This document shows, piece after piece, positions 26,810 to 35,021 of a stretch of DNA of 64,000 nucleotides. Under the pieces are notes generated by a model. It worked only from the letters and a program-made list of their open reading frames with translations, was not told the origin of the DNA and searched no databases. The DNA is from JALZKA01 sp963753385 (GTDB lineage Bacteria; Actinomycetota; Thermoleophilia; Solirubrobacterales; 70-9). Numbering within the stretch: position 1 is the first letter of the stretch; the number at the start of each line of letters is the position of its first letter. The stretch is taken from NCBI GenBank assembly GCA_963753385.1, contig CAVWCC010000013.1, forward strand, positions 62,001-126,000, in the 5' to 3' direction. The position numbers were made by a program, and so were the translations under genes.

Positions 26810-27306
26810 GTACGGAGCTGACGGTCGGCGCGACGCTCACGAGCCGCGCGCGCACGATCACCGAGACCGATCTCGTGTCGTTCGCGGCGCTGACCGGCGA
26901 CTGGCATCCGCAGCACGCGGACGCCGAGTGGGCGGCGTCCAGTCGCTTCGGTGAGCGGATCGCACACGGCATGCTGGTGCTCTCGTACTCGATCGGGCTG
27001 ATCGCTTTCGACCCCGACCGGGTCGTCGCGCTCCGCGCCCTCGAAGGGGTCACGTTCAAGCGGCCGGTCGCGATCGGCGAGACGATCAGGGTCGAGGCCG
27101 AGGTCGCCGAAACGACCCCGCTCGACGACGGTCACGAGCTGGTCACCCTGCGCTGGCGCGTGCTCGGCGCCGGCGACCGCCTGGCCGTACGCGCGAAGGT
27201 GCAGGTCGTCCACAACCGCTCGGCCACGAGCGCCAACGGCACAGATCCGAGCAACGAGCAACGAGCAACGAGCAACGACCTCTACGCCGACCAGGTCCTG
27301 CTGTGA
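26806..27306 (+). CDS. MaoC-like (3R)-hydroxyacyl-ACP dehydratase
   Basis: A 166-residue hot-dog protein. FAALTGDWHPQHAD is the hydratase-2/MaoC motif with catalytic Asp and His, followed by FGERIAHGMLVLSYSIGL and FKRPVAIGETI. Because the operon has condensing enzyme, ketoreductase and enoyl reductase but no fabA or fabZ, this is the probable dehydratase of the cycle, as HadB is in mycobacteria. The last thirty residues (SANGTDPSNEQRATSN and on) come from a heptamer repeat and are not part of the fold. The stop overlaps the fabI start as GTGA. Confidence 0.85.
   Translation: MSTELTVGATLTSRARTITETDLVSFAALTGDWHPQHADAEWAASSRFGERIAHGMLVLSYSIGLIAFDPDRVVALRALEGVTFKRPVAIGETIRVEAEVAETTPLDDGHELVTLRWRVLGAGDRLAVRAKVQVVHNRSATSANGTDPSNEQRATSNDLYADQVLL
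27249..27276 (+). repeat. Four tandem GAGCAAC heptamers at the 3' end of the MaoC gene
   Basis: Identical in sequence, copy number and reading phase (PSNEQRATSN) to the array at 24818, 2.4 kb upstream in the same orientation. The two arrays bracket the carboxylase-SGNH-MaoC segment as direct repeats. Confidence 0.85.
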
Positions 27307-28166
27307 GCGCGGAGCACGACAAGGGAAGCGGTGTTCGAGCGGAGCGCGAACCAATGGGGATGACCCTGCTCGCCGACAAGCGGATCCTCGTCACCGGCGT
27401 GGTCAACCGCCACTCGATCGCCTACGCGATCGCAGAGCGCGCCCAGCAGGAGGGGGCGGAGGTCCTGCTGACGAGCTTCGGGCGTGTGCGGCGCATGACC
27501 GAGCGCGCCGCCAAGGGTCTCCCGGCCCCGCCCGACGTGCTCGAGCTCGACGTCGACTCCGAGGCGGACCTGGCGGCGCTCTCCGGCGAGCTCGGCGAGC
27601 GCTGGGGCGGAGTGGACGGCGTCGTCCACGCGATCGCGTTCGCGCCCGAGGACGCCCTCGGCGGCAACTTCCTCGGAACTCCGCGCGAGAGCGCGCTGCG
27701 GGCGTTCGAGACCAGTGCCTTCTCGCTGAAGGCGCTGGTGGGCGCGCTCGATCCGCTGCTGGCGGCGCGCAACGGGTCCGGCGCCGGCGCCAGCGTCGTC
27801 GGCCTCGACTTCGACGCCTCGGTCGCCTGGCCCGCGTACGACTGGATGGGGGTTGCGAAGGCGGGGCTCGAATCGGTCTCCCGCTACCTCGCGCGCGAAC
27901 TGGGACCTCGCGGCGTGCGCGTCAACCTGATCTCGGCGGGCCCGGTTGCGACTCCCGCCGCCGGCGGGATTCCCGGCTTCGACCAGCTCGCCGAGCACTG
28001 GAGCGCCGCGGCGCCGCTCGGTTGGGACCGCCGCGATGCGTCGGCGGTGGCCGATACGGCTCTCTTCCTGCTGTCGGACCTCTCGCGCGCGATCAGCGGC
28101 GAAATCGTGCATGTGGACGGCGGCGCGCACGCGGTCGCCTCGGTCGGCGCCGCCGCTCCCGCTTGA
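27303..28166 (+). CDS. fabI: Enoyl-ACP reductase (FabI/InhA type)
   Basis: A divergent SDR of the FabI class that completes each elongation round with NADH. ILVTGVVNRHSIAYAIAERA is the characteristic N-terminal motif, VHAIAFAPEDALGGNF replaces the NNAG of ordinary SDRs, and YDWMGVAKAGLESVSRYLA holds the Tyr and Lys. SGEIVHVDGGAH ends the protein. The MxxxK arrangement resembles InhA. GTG 27303 overlaps the MaoC stop, but conserved sequence begins only at ATG 27360 (MTLLADKR); the first 19 residues are dubious. It is the last gene of the operon; a promoter for the next gene overlaps its stop. Confidence 0.92.
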   Translation: MSAEHDKGSGVRAEREPMGMTLLADKRILVTGVVNRHSIAYAIAERAQQEGAEVLLTSFGRVRRMTERAAKGLPAPPDVLELDVDSEADLAALSGELGERWGGVDGVVHAIAFAPEDALGGNFLGTPRESALRAFETSAFSLKALVGALDPLLAARNGSGAGASVVGLDFDASVAWPAYDWMGVAKAGLESVSRYLARELGPRGVRVNLISAGPVATPAAGGIPGFDQLAEHWSAAAPLGWDRRDASAVADTALFLLSDLSRAISGEIVHVDGGAHAVASVGAAAPA

Positions 28167-28192
28167 CACGCGGGTAGCCGCTCACGGATACT
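28163..28192 (+). promoter_or_regulatory. Sigma-70-like promoter of the lectin gene
   Basis: TTGACA (28163-28168), an 18-base spacer and GATACT (28187-28192): a perfect -35 and good -10, unusual in such GC-rich DNA. The -35 overlaps the fabI stop codon. Transcription would start near 28199, leaving a 27-base leader with ggagggg before GTG 28226. Confidence 0.7.
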
Positions 28193-28225
28193 CGCCACGC
28201 AGTTCTCGAGATCGGAGGGGAAGTC

Positions 28226-28942
28226 GTGCGGAAGCTCGTCGGCGTGCTCGTTGTCGTGGGATGTTTGGTGTTCGTGGGCGCCGCCTCGTCCGTGACGCTC
28301 AAGTACCCGAAGTTCTCGAACGCCAGAGGGCTGAAGCTGAACGGCGACGCCGAGCTGACCGGTGCCTCAGGAGGCAATCGGCTCCGGCTCGTCCCGGCAG
28401 AGGGGAGCCAGAGCGGCAGTGCCTTCACCAAGCGGAAGGTGCTGAAGACGAACAGGTCCTTCAAGACGCAGTTCCGCTTCGAGATGCACGACTCGAGCAG
28501 CTCCCCAGGCGACGGGATGGCGTTCGTGTTGACGTCCGAGGGCTCCGACTCGATCGGTGGGATCGGCGGCGGGCTCGGCTACGACTTCGGCGGCCGCAGC
28601 GTCGCCGTCGAGTTCGACATCTTCGACAACGGGGGCGAGCCGAGCGGCAACCACATAGGCATCAACCTGAATGGGAACGCCGGAAACCACGTCGCGGATG
28701 TGACACCCGCGTTCGACCTCTACGGCGGCGTCAGGTGGGTTTGGATTACCTACGCGGCCAAGTCGGGGAAGTTGAAGGTCTTCGTCGACGACGACAAGAC
28801 CAAGAAGGGCGCCGAGAAGCTCAGCTACAAGCACAAGCTCAAGCAGGCGCTGGGCCGTAAGGCGCGGGCCGGGTTCACCGCCGCGACCGGTGGGGCCGAC
28901 GCCGATATGGACGTCCTCAGCTGGAAGTTGAAGCAGAAGTAG
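28226..28942 (+). CDS. Secreted L-type (legume-like) lectin domain protein
   Basis: A 238-residue exported protein: a signal peptide (LVGVLVVVGCLVFVGAAS) followed by one L-type lectin beta sandwich. PGDGMAFVLTSEG, VAVEFDIFDNGGEPSGNHIG (the metal/carbohydrate loop with Asp and Asn) and the last strand MDVLSWKLKQK are the family marks. The cysteine in the signal region (VVVGCLVFVG) lacks a proper lipobox context. It is basic at its C-terminus and has no anchor or sorting motif, so it is likely secreted or held by sugar binding. It has its own strong promoter. The last 26 bases overlap the opposing gene. Confidence 0.82.
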   Translation: MRKLVGVLVVVGCLVFVGAASSVTLKYPKFSNARGLKLNGDAELTGASGGNRLRLVPAEGSQSGSAFTKRKVLKTNRSFKTQFRFEMHDSSSSPGDGMAFVLTSEGSDSIGGIGGGLGYDFGGRSVAVEFDIFDNGGEPSGNHIGINLNGNAGNHVADVTPAFDLYGGVRWVWITYAAKSGKLKVFVDDDKTKKGAEKLSYKHKLKQALGRKARAGFTAATGGADADMDVLSWKLKQK

Positions 28943-29651
28943 AGGAGGCGACGGCGTCGCTCAGTTCGTCGAGCGACGAGTTGAGCTCGTCGATCGCGCT
29001 GCCGAGCGGCGCGATCGAGGGGCGCTCCGCCTGCGCCGCCCCATCGGCGGCCTCCGGTGCTTCTTTCGCCTCCGCGCTCGCCTCGCGGGCCTTCGAGATC
29101 ATCGTCTCGAGCTCGCCGCGGGGAAGGCCGTAGGTACCGCTGCCGTACCACTCGGCGCGGCCCGTGCCGAGGGTGCGCTCGAGCGCATCCTGGAAGTCGG
29201 CCGAGCGGGGATCCACCGCCAGCTCCCGGGCCAGGTCCTCGCGCGTCGCAACCCCGACCTCCTCGAGGCGCGTCGTAATCCGCTCCGACAGAGCCAGCGA
29301 GCGGTCGCGTCCGCCCCCGAGCGATGCGGCGACGCCGGCTACCGCGCCGAGCGCCTCCGATCCCTGGCGCGCGAAGAAGCTCACCATCCCGCTCAGCGCG
29401 CGGAACTCGGACCGCTGAGCGAGGCCCTCACCGACGACCTGGCCGGCGCCGGCCAGTGACTGCGCGCCGGGGATCGTCGCGGCGAGTGATCCCGCGACCT
29501 GGCCGGTGCTCTTCCTGACGGCCTCGACGTGCTCAGCGACCGCTGCTCGATCCTCCGCGGGCAGGCGCAGCGCGGCGTCGATCGCGCGCTGCGCGTTGCG
29601 AATCAGGACGAGCGCGTTGATCGCCAGGTCGAGATTGTTCTGCTGCGCCAA
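28917..29651 (-). CDS. Hypothetical protein with Ala-rich helical N-terminus and possible winged helix
   Basis: A 244-residue protein I do not recognise. Residues 1-75 are helical (LALVLIRNAQRAIDAALRLP and similar), 75-115 contain a mildly hydrophobic Gly/Ala stretch, and about 120-175 (ITTRLEEVGVATREDLAREL, AEWYGSGTYGLPRGEL) look like a winged-helix fold of the kind found in polyhydroxyalkanoate granule-associated or chromatin-like proteins; that is a weak guess. A low-complexity Glu/Ala/Ser tail follows. The frame is full length with good codon use, and its end overlaps the lectin gene end on the other strand by 26 bases. Confidence 0.6.
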   Translation of the reverse strand: MAQQNNLDLAINALVLIRNAQRAIDAALRLPAEDRAAVAEHVEAVRKSTGQVAGSLAATIPGAQSLAGAGQVVGEGLAQRSEFRALSGMVSFFARQGSEALGAVAGVAASLGGGRDRSLALSERITTRLEEVGVATREDLARELAVDPRSADFQDALERTLGTGRAEWYGSGTYGLPRGELETMISKAREASAEAKEAPEAADGAAQAERPSIAPLGSAIDELNSSLDELSDAVASSTSASTSS

Positions 29652-29689
29652 ACCGTGCGGAGCGTAGTGAGACTTGACCTAGCGCGCCG

Positions 29690-31582
29690 CTAACCCAGCC
29701 GCGTCAGGAAGTCCGCGACGATCGGTGCTGCGACCTCGCCGCCCGACTCGCCGTCCTCGACGATCACGGCGACCGCGATTCCCTGCCGCGCGGCGATGAA
29801 CCACGCATGCGTCGGCGGCGGGTCGCCGGAGCCGTATTCGGCGGTGCCGGACTTGCCGATCGGCTCGCCGAGCACACTGATCAGGGCGGTGCCGGTGCCC
29901 GAGGTGATGACCGAGCGCATCAGCGTCCGCAGCGTCTCGGCATCCTCGGCCGAAAGGGGCTCGCCCTCGACGGTCTCGTCGTCGGCGATCAGCCGCGGCT
30001 GGCGCCAGGCTCCGGCCTGAACCGTCCCAGCGGCGCCGGCCATCGCGAGGGGGCTGGCGAGGATCCGCGCCTGGCCGATCATCGCCGCCGCCTCCTCGGT
30101 CTCATCTCGGCCGCGGGGCACGTCGCCGCTGAACGCCTCCACGGGCAGGTAGCCAAGATCGGCGCCGAACCCGAAATAGGTGTCCGCGGTGTCGCGCAGC
30201 GAGTCCGGCTCCAGCCGGTCGGCGAGCGAGACGAACGCGGTGTTGCAGGACTGGGCGAAGTCGGTCGAGAACGGAACCGCGCCCGCGGCCGAGCCCTCGA
30301 AGTTCACGAACTCGCGGCCGCCGGCGTTGATGGTTTCCGGGCAATCCACCGTCTCGTCCGGGTCGAGGCCGGTGCCGAGCAGCGCCGTGGTGGTGATCAC
30401 CTTGAAGGTCGAGCCGGGCGGGTACTGCCCCGCCAGGGCCCGGTTGAACCCTTCGTCGGTCGGTCGGTTGGCGACGGCGAGGATGTCGCCGGTCGCGGGC
30501 TCGACGGCGACGAGCCCGGCGCTGCCGTCGCCGACAGCGTTCAACGCCTTCTCGGCCGCGCTCTGCGCGTCGAGATCGAGCGTGGTCTCGAGCGCAACAC
30601 CGGGCTCGCTCTCGACCGTCTGGAGCGTCTCGACCGGCTCACCGGCGGCGTTGCGGAACACGACTGAGCGCTCCGGCGTGCCGGCGAGCTGCTCCTCGAA
30701 CGCTGCCTGCAGCCCGCCCTGGCCGACCTGGTCGTCGATGTCCACGGTGCCGTCGGACTCGGCGATCTGCTCCTCGGTCGCCGGCCCGACGGTGCCCAGC
30801 AGGACGCGGGCGAAGTCGCGGGTCGGCGCCAGCGGCACCTCGCGCTCGCCGAACTCGGTCCCGGGGATCGCGCTCAGCTCCTGCTCGATCGCGTCGAACT
30901 CCTCCTGGCGCATGGTGATCGCCGGGACGAAGCTGGCGGGATCGGCGGCGTCGACGGATGCCTGGAACGTCTCGGCGTCGGCCCCGGTCAGCTCGGCGAT
31001 CTCGGCCACCGCCGCCTCCTCATCCTCGAGGTTCTCGGGTACCACACCGACCTCGACCACGGGCTGCACGGACACGAGCTCGCGGCCTTCGCGATCAAGG
31101 ATCGGCGCCCGGGGCGGCGGGATCTCGACGGTGCCGAGCCGCTCGTCGCTCTCGAGATCCGGGTGGACGATTCGCTCCGTCCACTCGATCCGCCACTCAC
31201 CGTCCTCCAGGTTGAGGCGCAGCCGGTCGTTCGAGTACTCGAAGTCGCCGATGTCGGGGACGGCCCAGACCATCTGCACGCCCGCCTCGGCCTGGTCCCC
31301 GTCCTCAGAGACAGACTCAACGGTCGCGGTGAGCTCGGCCCCGTCGAGCCCCTCGACGTTGGCCTCAAGGGCCGCCGCGACGGTTGCGGAGTCGCCATCC
31401 GTGGCGGCCGCCGCGGTCTCGTAGTCGCCCTCCTCGAACGCTGACAGGAACTCATCCACCGTGTCTTCGGCCTTGGGGCCAGTGAGCGCTGAGATGACCA
31501 GGATCACGATCACGACCAGCACGGCGACGACGGCGCCGAGCGCCGCACGGGCTTTGGGATCCAGCGATCTCAGGAAATCCAC
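29690..31582 (-). CDS. Class B penicillin-binding protein (transpeptidase)
   Basis: A 630-residue cell-wall transpeptidase. After a short cytoplasmic tail (FLRSLDPKARAA) one membrane helix (VVAVLVVIVILVISALTG) anchors it; residues 45-150 form an NTF2-like MecA_N domain, then a dimerisation domain and the transpeptidase. The catalytic motifs are PPGSTFKVITT (SxxK near 391), AQSCNTAFVSLA (SxN near 444) and GKSGTAEYG (KSG near 575). GTG 31582 gives the typical short N-terminus; the frame stays open upstream. MecA_N-containing class B PBPs often have low beta-lactam affinity, which is relevant because a beta-lactamase-fold gene is close by. Confidence 0.9.
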   Translation of the reverse strand: MDFLRSLDPKARAALGAVVAVLVVIVILVISALTGPKAEDTVDEFLSAFEEGDYETAAAATDGDSATVAAALEANVEGLDGAELTATVESVSEDGDQAEAGVQMVWAVPDIGDFEYSNDRLRLNLEDGEWRIEWTERIVHPDLESDERLGTVEIPPPRAPILDREGRELVSVQPVVEVGVVPENLEDEEAAVAEIAELTGADAETFQASVDAADPASFVPAITMRQEEFDAIEQELSAIPGTEFGEREVPLAPTRDFARVLLGTVGPATEEQIAESDGTVDIDDQVGQGGLQAAFEEQLAGTPERSVVFRNAAGEPVETLQTVESEPGVALETTLDLDAQSAAEKALNAVGDGSAGLVAVEPATGDILAVANRPTDEGFNRALAGQYPPGSTFKVITTTALLGTGLDPDETVDCPETINAGGREFVNFEGSAAGAVPFSTDFAQSCNTAFVSLADRLEPDSLRDTADTYFGFGADLGYLPVEAFSGDVPRGRDETEEAAAMIGQARILASPLAMAGAAGTVQAGAWRQPRLIADDETVEGEPLSAEDAETLRTLMRSVITSGTGTALISVLGEPIGKSGTAEYGSGDPPPTHAWFIAARQGIAVAVIVEDGESGGEVAAPIVADFLTRLG

Positions 31583-31639
31583 GACCGAGCAGCTTCTCAG
31601 CCTGGACTCGAGATCGTCGCGGCGAGGAGGGGTCCGGGA

Positions 31640-31645
31640 TAGGCT
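31640..31645 (+). promoter_or_regulatory. Candidate -10 box TAGGCT for the WS/DGAT gene
   Basis: TAGGCT lies ten bases before GTG 31656. No ribosome binding site is visible between them. The position fits a leaderless or near-leaderless transcript, a start type common in actinobacteria. Confidence 0.45.
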
Positions 31646-31655
31646 GACCAGCACC

Positions 31656-33062
31656 GTGGCGATCAAGCAAGTGCCCCCGCTGGATATGGCCTGGCTGTTG
31701 CTGGAATCGCGGGATACGCCGATGCACGTCGGGGGGCTGTTCGAGTTCACGCTGCCGGACGACGCGCCCCCTGACTACCTGAAACAGCAGGTCGAGCACA
31801 TGCGGGCGTTGACGCAGACGGTCCACCCGCCCTGGAATCTGCGGCCCGTGCACGGGCCGCTCGTCGGCGCACGGGTCCCGCTGATGCGCGAGGAGCGGGA
31901 CGTCGACCTCGACTACCACGTCCGCCACTCGGCGCTGCCGCATCCGGGCGGACAGCGGGAGCTGGGAATCCTGGTCTCCCGCCTCCACGGCCACCAGCTC
32001 GACCTCCACCGCCCGCTTTGGGAGGCGCACCTGATCGAGGGGCTCGAGGGGAATCGGTTCGCGCTTTACACGAAGATGCACCATTCGCTGATCGATGGTG
32101 TCAGCGGCATGCGGATGATGCTGCGGACCTTCTCAGCCGATCCCGCGCAGCGGGACATGCCCGCATTCTGGGCCGTCCCCGCCGGCAAGCGGCCGTCGCG
32201 CGGAGACGATGCCGGCGGCCCGATCGGGCGCGTGGCGGGGGCGGCGCGAGGTGGCGCCCGGGCCGTGGCCGGGCTCTCGCGCGCAGCAGCCGACCTGGGG
32301 CGCGCGGCGGTCGACGACCGCTCGCTCACGGCGCCATACCGGGCGCCGAGGAACTCGGCGCTCTCGGACCACCTGGCGGGCCAGCGCCGGTTCGCCACAC
32401 AGCAGTACGAGCTTGCGCGGGTCAAGGCGCTGGCGCGTGCCGCCGACTGCACGCTGAACGATGTCGTTCTCTACCTGAGCGGCACCGCTCTCCGCCGCTA
32501 CCTGAGTGAGCACGGCCAGCTCCCGGACCGCCCGCTGAGCGCGGGCATCCCGGTCAACCTCCGCGACGCCGACGACGAGTCAACCGGTACCGCCATCGGG
32601 ATGATGGTCGCCGAGCTGGGAACGAACATCGCCAACCCCCGCGAGCGCCTCGAGGCGATCCGGCGCTCGACCTCCGAGGCGAAGGACCACCTGAAGCAGC
32701 TCCCGGACGACGCGCGGACGTACTACACGCTGCTGATCAACGGGCCGTACATCACCGGGCTGGTCGCCGGGCTCGGCAGCCGGGCGCCGCTGCCGTTCAA
32801 CGTCGGCATCTCGAACGTTCCCGGCCCGCCCGAGCCGCTCTACTTCAACGGCGCCAGGCTCGATGCCTTCTTCCCGCTCTCGCTCCTGCTCCACGGGAAC
32901 GCCGTCAACATCACCTGCGTCAGCTACGCCGGCACGCTCAACTTCGGCTTCACCGGCGCCAGGGACTCCCTGCCGCACCTGCAGCGGCTCGCCATCTACA
33001 TGGGCGAGGCCCTCGAGGAGCTCGAGCAGGTGCTTGGGCCCGCGCCGGCGCCCGCCGCGTAG
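31656..33062 (+). CDS. WS/DGAT-family wax ester synthase / diacylglycerol acyltransferase
   Basis: A 468-residue acyltransferase with the catalytic motif MHHSLIDGVSG (HHxxxDG) near residue 142 and the second conserved block FNVGISNVPGPPEPLYFNGA with PLYFNGARLDAFFPLS near 390. These enzymes esterify acyl-CoA onto long-chain alcohols or diacylglycerol, producing storage lipid at the inner membrane face. The gene diverges from the PBP gene. The N-terminal PPLDMAWLLLESRDTPMHVG is also conserved. Its proximity to a fatty acid operon suggests lipid storage, but it has its own promoter. Confidence 0.92.
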   Translation: MAIKQVPPLDMAWLLLESRDTPMHVGGLFEFTLPDDAPPDYLKQQVEHMRALTQTVHPPWNLRPVHGPLVGARVPLMREERDVDLDYHVRHSALPHPGGQRELGILVSRLHGHQLDLHRPLWEAHLIEGLEGNRFALYTKMHHSLIDGVSGMRMMLRTFSADPAQRDMPAFWAVPAGKRPSRGDDAGGPIGRVAGAARGGARAVAGLSRAAADLGRAAVDDRSLTAPYRAPRNSALSDHLAGQRRFATQQYELARVKALARAADCTLNDVVLYLSGTALRRYLSEHGQLPDRPLSAGIPVNLRDADDESTGTAIGMMVAELGTNIANPRERLEAIRRSTSEAKDHLKQLPDDARTYYTLLINGPYITGLVAGLGSRAPLPFNVGISNVPGPPEPLYFNGARLDAFFPLSLLLHGNAVNITCVSYAGTLNFGFTGARDSLPHLQRLAIYMGEALEELEQVLGPAPAPAA

Positions 33063-33071
33063 GGCCGCTGG

Positions 33072-33247
33072 CCCGCCGGACGTCCTGCTGCCGCTCGACC
33101 TGCCGGCCCCCAAGCCTGCGGCGGGCGAGCTGCGGGTGGCGGTGCGCGCCGCCGGCACCCAGCCGGTCGACACGGCGGGGCCGCTTCGTCCGCGCTGCTG
33201 GCCGATCCTGCCGCGCTCGCGGTCAAGCTGAAGCGCGCCGCGCGCTG
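33072..33247 (+). pseudogene. Remnant of a quinone/alcohol oxidoreductase (MDR family) N-terminus
   Basis: Downstream of the WS/DGAT gene a short open segment reads DLPAPKPAAGELRVAVRAAG followed by TQPVDTAGPLRPR, which resembles the first beta strands of zinc-independent quinone oxidoreductases (PGPGEVRVRVRAAGVNPVDT). It lacks a start and the rest of the domain, and then runs into another short frame ending at 33247 (ALAVKLKRAAR). I read it as a decayed gene fragment. Confidence 0.4.
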
Positions 33248-33250
33248 AGC

Positions 33251-34540
33251 CTACGCCGGCAGCTCCGAGCGATCCACCTTTGCTGCTTCGGAGGTGATCC
33301 GCTGCGAGAGGCCGAGGAAGCTCAGCATCTCGGGATAGACGATCGGCTTGCCGCTGGTGACGATCGCGGCTGAGAGCGCCCGCTCCCGGTCGGCCCAGCC
33401 CAGGATGTTGACGTAGCCGAGGTGACCGAAGGCGTACTGGGTGTCGCGGCCGTAGAGGCTCAGGACGCGCGCGCCCAGCATCAGCCCGTACGAGAAGCGG
33501 GTTGGGAAGCCCAGCGAGAAGTCGAACTCGAGGTGCGACTGCTGCGTGAGCGCGGTGCCGATGGTCTCCGGCTCGAGCACCCGGACGCCGTCGAGCACGC
33601 CGCCGCAGCGCATCACCTCGAAGAACCGCGAGAGCTCGTTCGCCGTCGTCACCACGTTGCCCGCGGGGATGGTCGCGGTGTTGAACCGGGGGTCGTTCGA
33701 GGCGGAGACCACGTCGGCCGGCGAGGCGCCGAGCGCGCGCGTGAGCAGGGTCGACAGGGGTGGCAGGACCGGAGCGCCGGTCATGTAGTTCAGCCCGACG
33801 CGGTCGACGTCCGCGGGCGCGACGCCGTAGTTGGTCCAGCGGAAGCCGAGCGGGTCGAGGAAGTCTTCGGCCAGGAGCTCACGAATCGTCTTGCCTGTCA
33901 CCCGCTCCACGACCTCGGCGAGGATGAAGCCGCCCGAGATCGCGTGGTACGCGAGGCGCTTGCCCGGCGCGGCGAACGGCTTCGCATCGCGGAGGGCCTC
34001 GACCAGGAAGTCGCGGTCCCCGACGCGGTCGAGGTCGAGCGCCTCGCGCGGCAGGTTCGGTACGCCGGCCCGGTGCGAGAGCACCTGGCCGATCGTGATC
34101 TCGCCTTTGCCGTGGCGCTCGTACCCGGGGAAGTGCTCCGCAACAGGGTCGGCGAGTGCGATCAGGCCGCGCTCGATCTGCTTATGGACGACGAACGCGG
34201 TGATCGCCTTGCTCGCGGAGTACACGGTGAACGGCGTCTCCGGCGTAGCCGGCACCTTCTCGGCGTCGGCTGGGTCGTCGGGCCCGTTGCCGCGGGCGTG
34301 GCCGATCGCGCGGTCGAGCACCACCTCGCCGTCTCGCCGCACACAGACCTGGACCGCCGGGTGGACGCCGCTTCGGTAGAGCGAGAGCGCGGCGCCCCAG
34401 ATCCGCTCGACGCCCTCGGAGCCGATCGCGCCGCCGCCTGGCGCCTCGTGTCCGGCCGTGGTCGCCGCGTCGAGGTCGTCTGGCAGGCGGATCCGGCGGA
34501 GCACGTCCGGCACGAAGGGAAGGCGGGGGACGGCCGGCAC
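33251..34540 (-). CDS. Serine beta-lactamase-fold esterase (class C / EstB type)
   Basis: A 429-residue protein of the beta-lactamase/penicillin-binding superfamily: YSASKAITAFVVHK holds the SxxK nucleophile near residue 110, LAYHAISGGFILAEVVER the Tyr of the YxN-like motif near 198 and FGHLGYVNILGWAD the HxG near 377. No signal peptide is present, favouring a cytoplasmic esterase over a secreted beta-lactamase. GTG 34540 is used; ATG-containing alternatives lie inside the domain. An inverted repeat lies just upstream. The natural substrate is unknown. Confidence 0.85.
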   Translation of the reverse strand: MPAVPRLPFVPDVLRRIRLPDDLDAATTAGHEAPGGGAIGSEGVERIWGAALSLYRSGVHPAVQVCVRRDGEVVLDRAIGHARGNGPDDPADAEKVPATPETPFTVYSASKAITAFVVHKQIERGLIALADPVAEHFPGYERHGKGEITIGQVLSHRAGVPNLPREALDLDRVGDRDFLVEALRDAKPFAAPGKRLAYHAISGGFILAEVVERVTGKTIRELLAEDFLDPLGFRWTNYGVAPADVDRVGLNYMTGAPVLPPLSTLLTRALGASPADVVSASNDPRFNTATIPAGNVVTTANELSRFFEVMRCGGVLDGVRVLEPETIGTALTQQSHLEFDFSLGFPTRFSYGLMLGARVLSLYGRDTQYAFGHLGYVNILGWADRERALSAAIVTSGKPIVYPEMLSFLGLSQRITSEAAKVDRSELPA

Positions 34541-34556
34541 GACGCCGGGAACCTAC

Positions 34557-34578
34557 CGCGCGCCCGACCGGGCGCGCG
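34557..34578 (-). repeat. GC-rich inverted repeat upstream of the esterase gene
   Basis: CGCGCGCCC, a four-base spacer, then GGGCGCGCG, placed 17-38 bases before GTG 34540 on the minus strand. It could be an operator or a leader hairpin, but simple CpG-rich composition could also explain it. Confidence 0.35.
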
Positions 34579-34626
34579 CTGATCCGCGCGCGCGCCGGCC
34601 CGGCAGCCCGTCCCGGCTCGAGCGCA

Positions 34627-34673
34627 TCGAGCGTCGACTTTGTTTCGCCTCAGGCCACTAAATCGACGCTCGA
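34627..34673 (+). promoter_or_regulatory. 11-bp inverted repeat upstream of the NTF2-like gene
   Basis: TCGAGCGTCGA (34627-34637) and its exact reverse complement TCGACGCTCGA (34663-34673), 25 bases apart, 24-70 bases before ATG 34697. The local AT content is higher than the surroundings. Probably a paired operator or the promoter region of the downstream gene. Confidence 0.45.
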
Positions 34674-34696
34674 GAGTAGATTGCGACGCTGAGCAG

Positions 34697-35017
34697 ATGG
34701 TTAATCCCGACGGGCTAACCAACCCCGCCGTTCGCGCCCTCGTCACCGCGATCAACGCCGGTGATCGCGACGCGTTCTACGCGATGCTGACCCCGGACGC
34801 GACGATGTCCGACGACGGCAGCGAGCGCGACCTCGCGGAGTGGGTCGATCGCGAGATCTTCTCGGCGAACGGCCGGATGGAAGTCGAGTCGCAGTCGGAC
34901 GACGGCCAATCACTCGTCGCGCAGTACTCGAACGACACCTGGGGCGGGATGCACACCAGGTGGTCGTTCGAGGTCGCGGGGGAGAAGATCGGCCGGTTCG
35001 AGACCGGCCAGGCCTGA
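34697..35017 (+). CDS. NTF2/SnoaL-like small protein
   Basis: A 106-residue alpha+beta protein: VRALVTAINAGDRDAFYAML then TPDATMSDDGSERDLAEWVD and the strands QSLVAQYSNDTWGGMHTRWS and FEVAGEKIGRFETGQA fit the cone-shaped NTF2-like fold, which often binds small hydrophobic ligands. ATG 34697 is chosen because it sits right after the inverted repeat and starts the fold; the frame is open upstream. Its end is five bases from the end of the convergent MFS gene. Enzymatic function cannot be predicted. Confidence 0.75.
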   Translation: MVNPDGLTNPAVRALVTAINAGDRDAFYAMLTPDATMSDDGSERDLAEWVDREIFSANGRMEVESQSDDGQSLVAQYSNDTWGGMHTRWSFEVAGEKIGRFETGQA

Positions 35018-35021
35018 CGCG

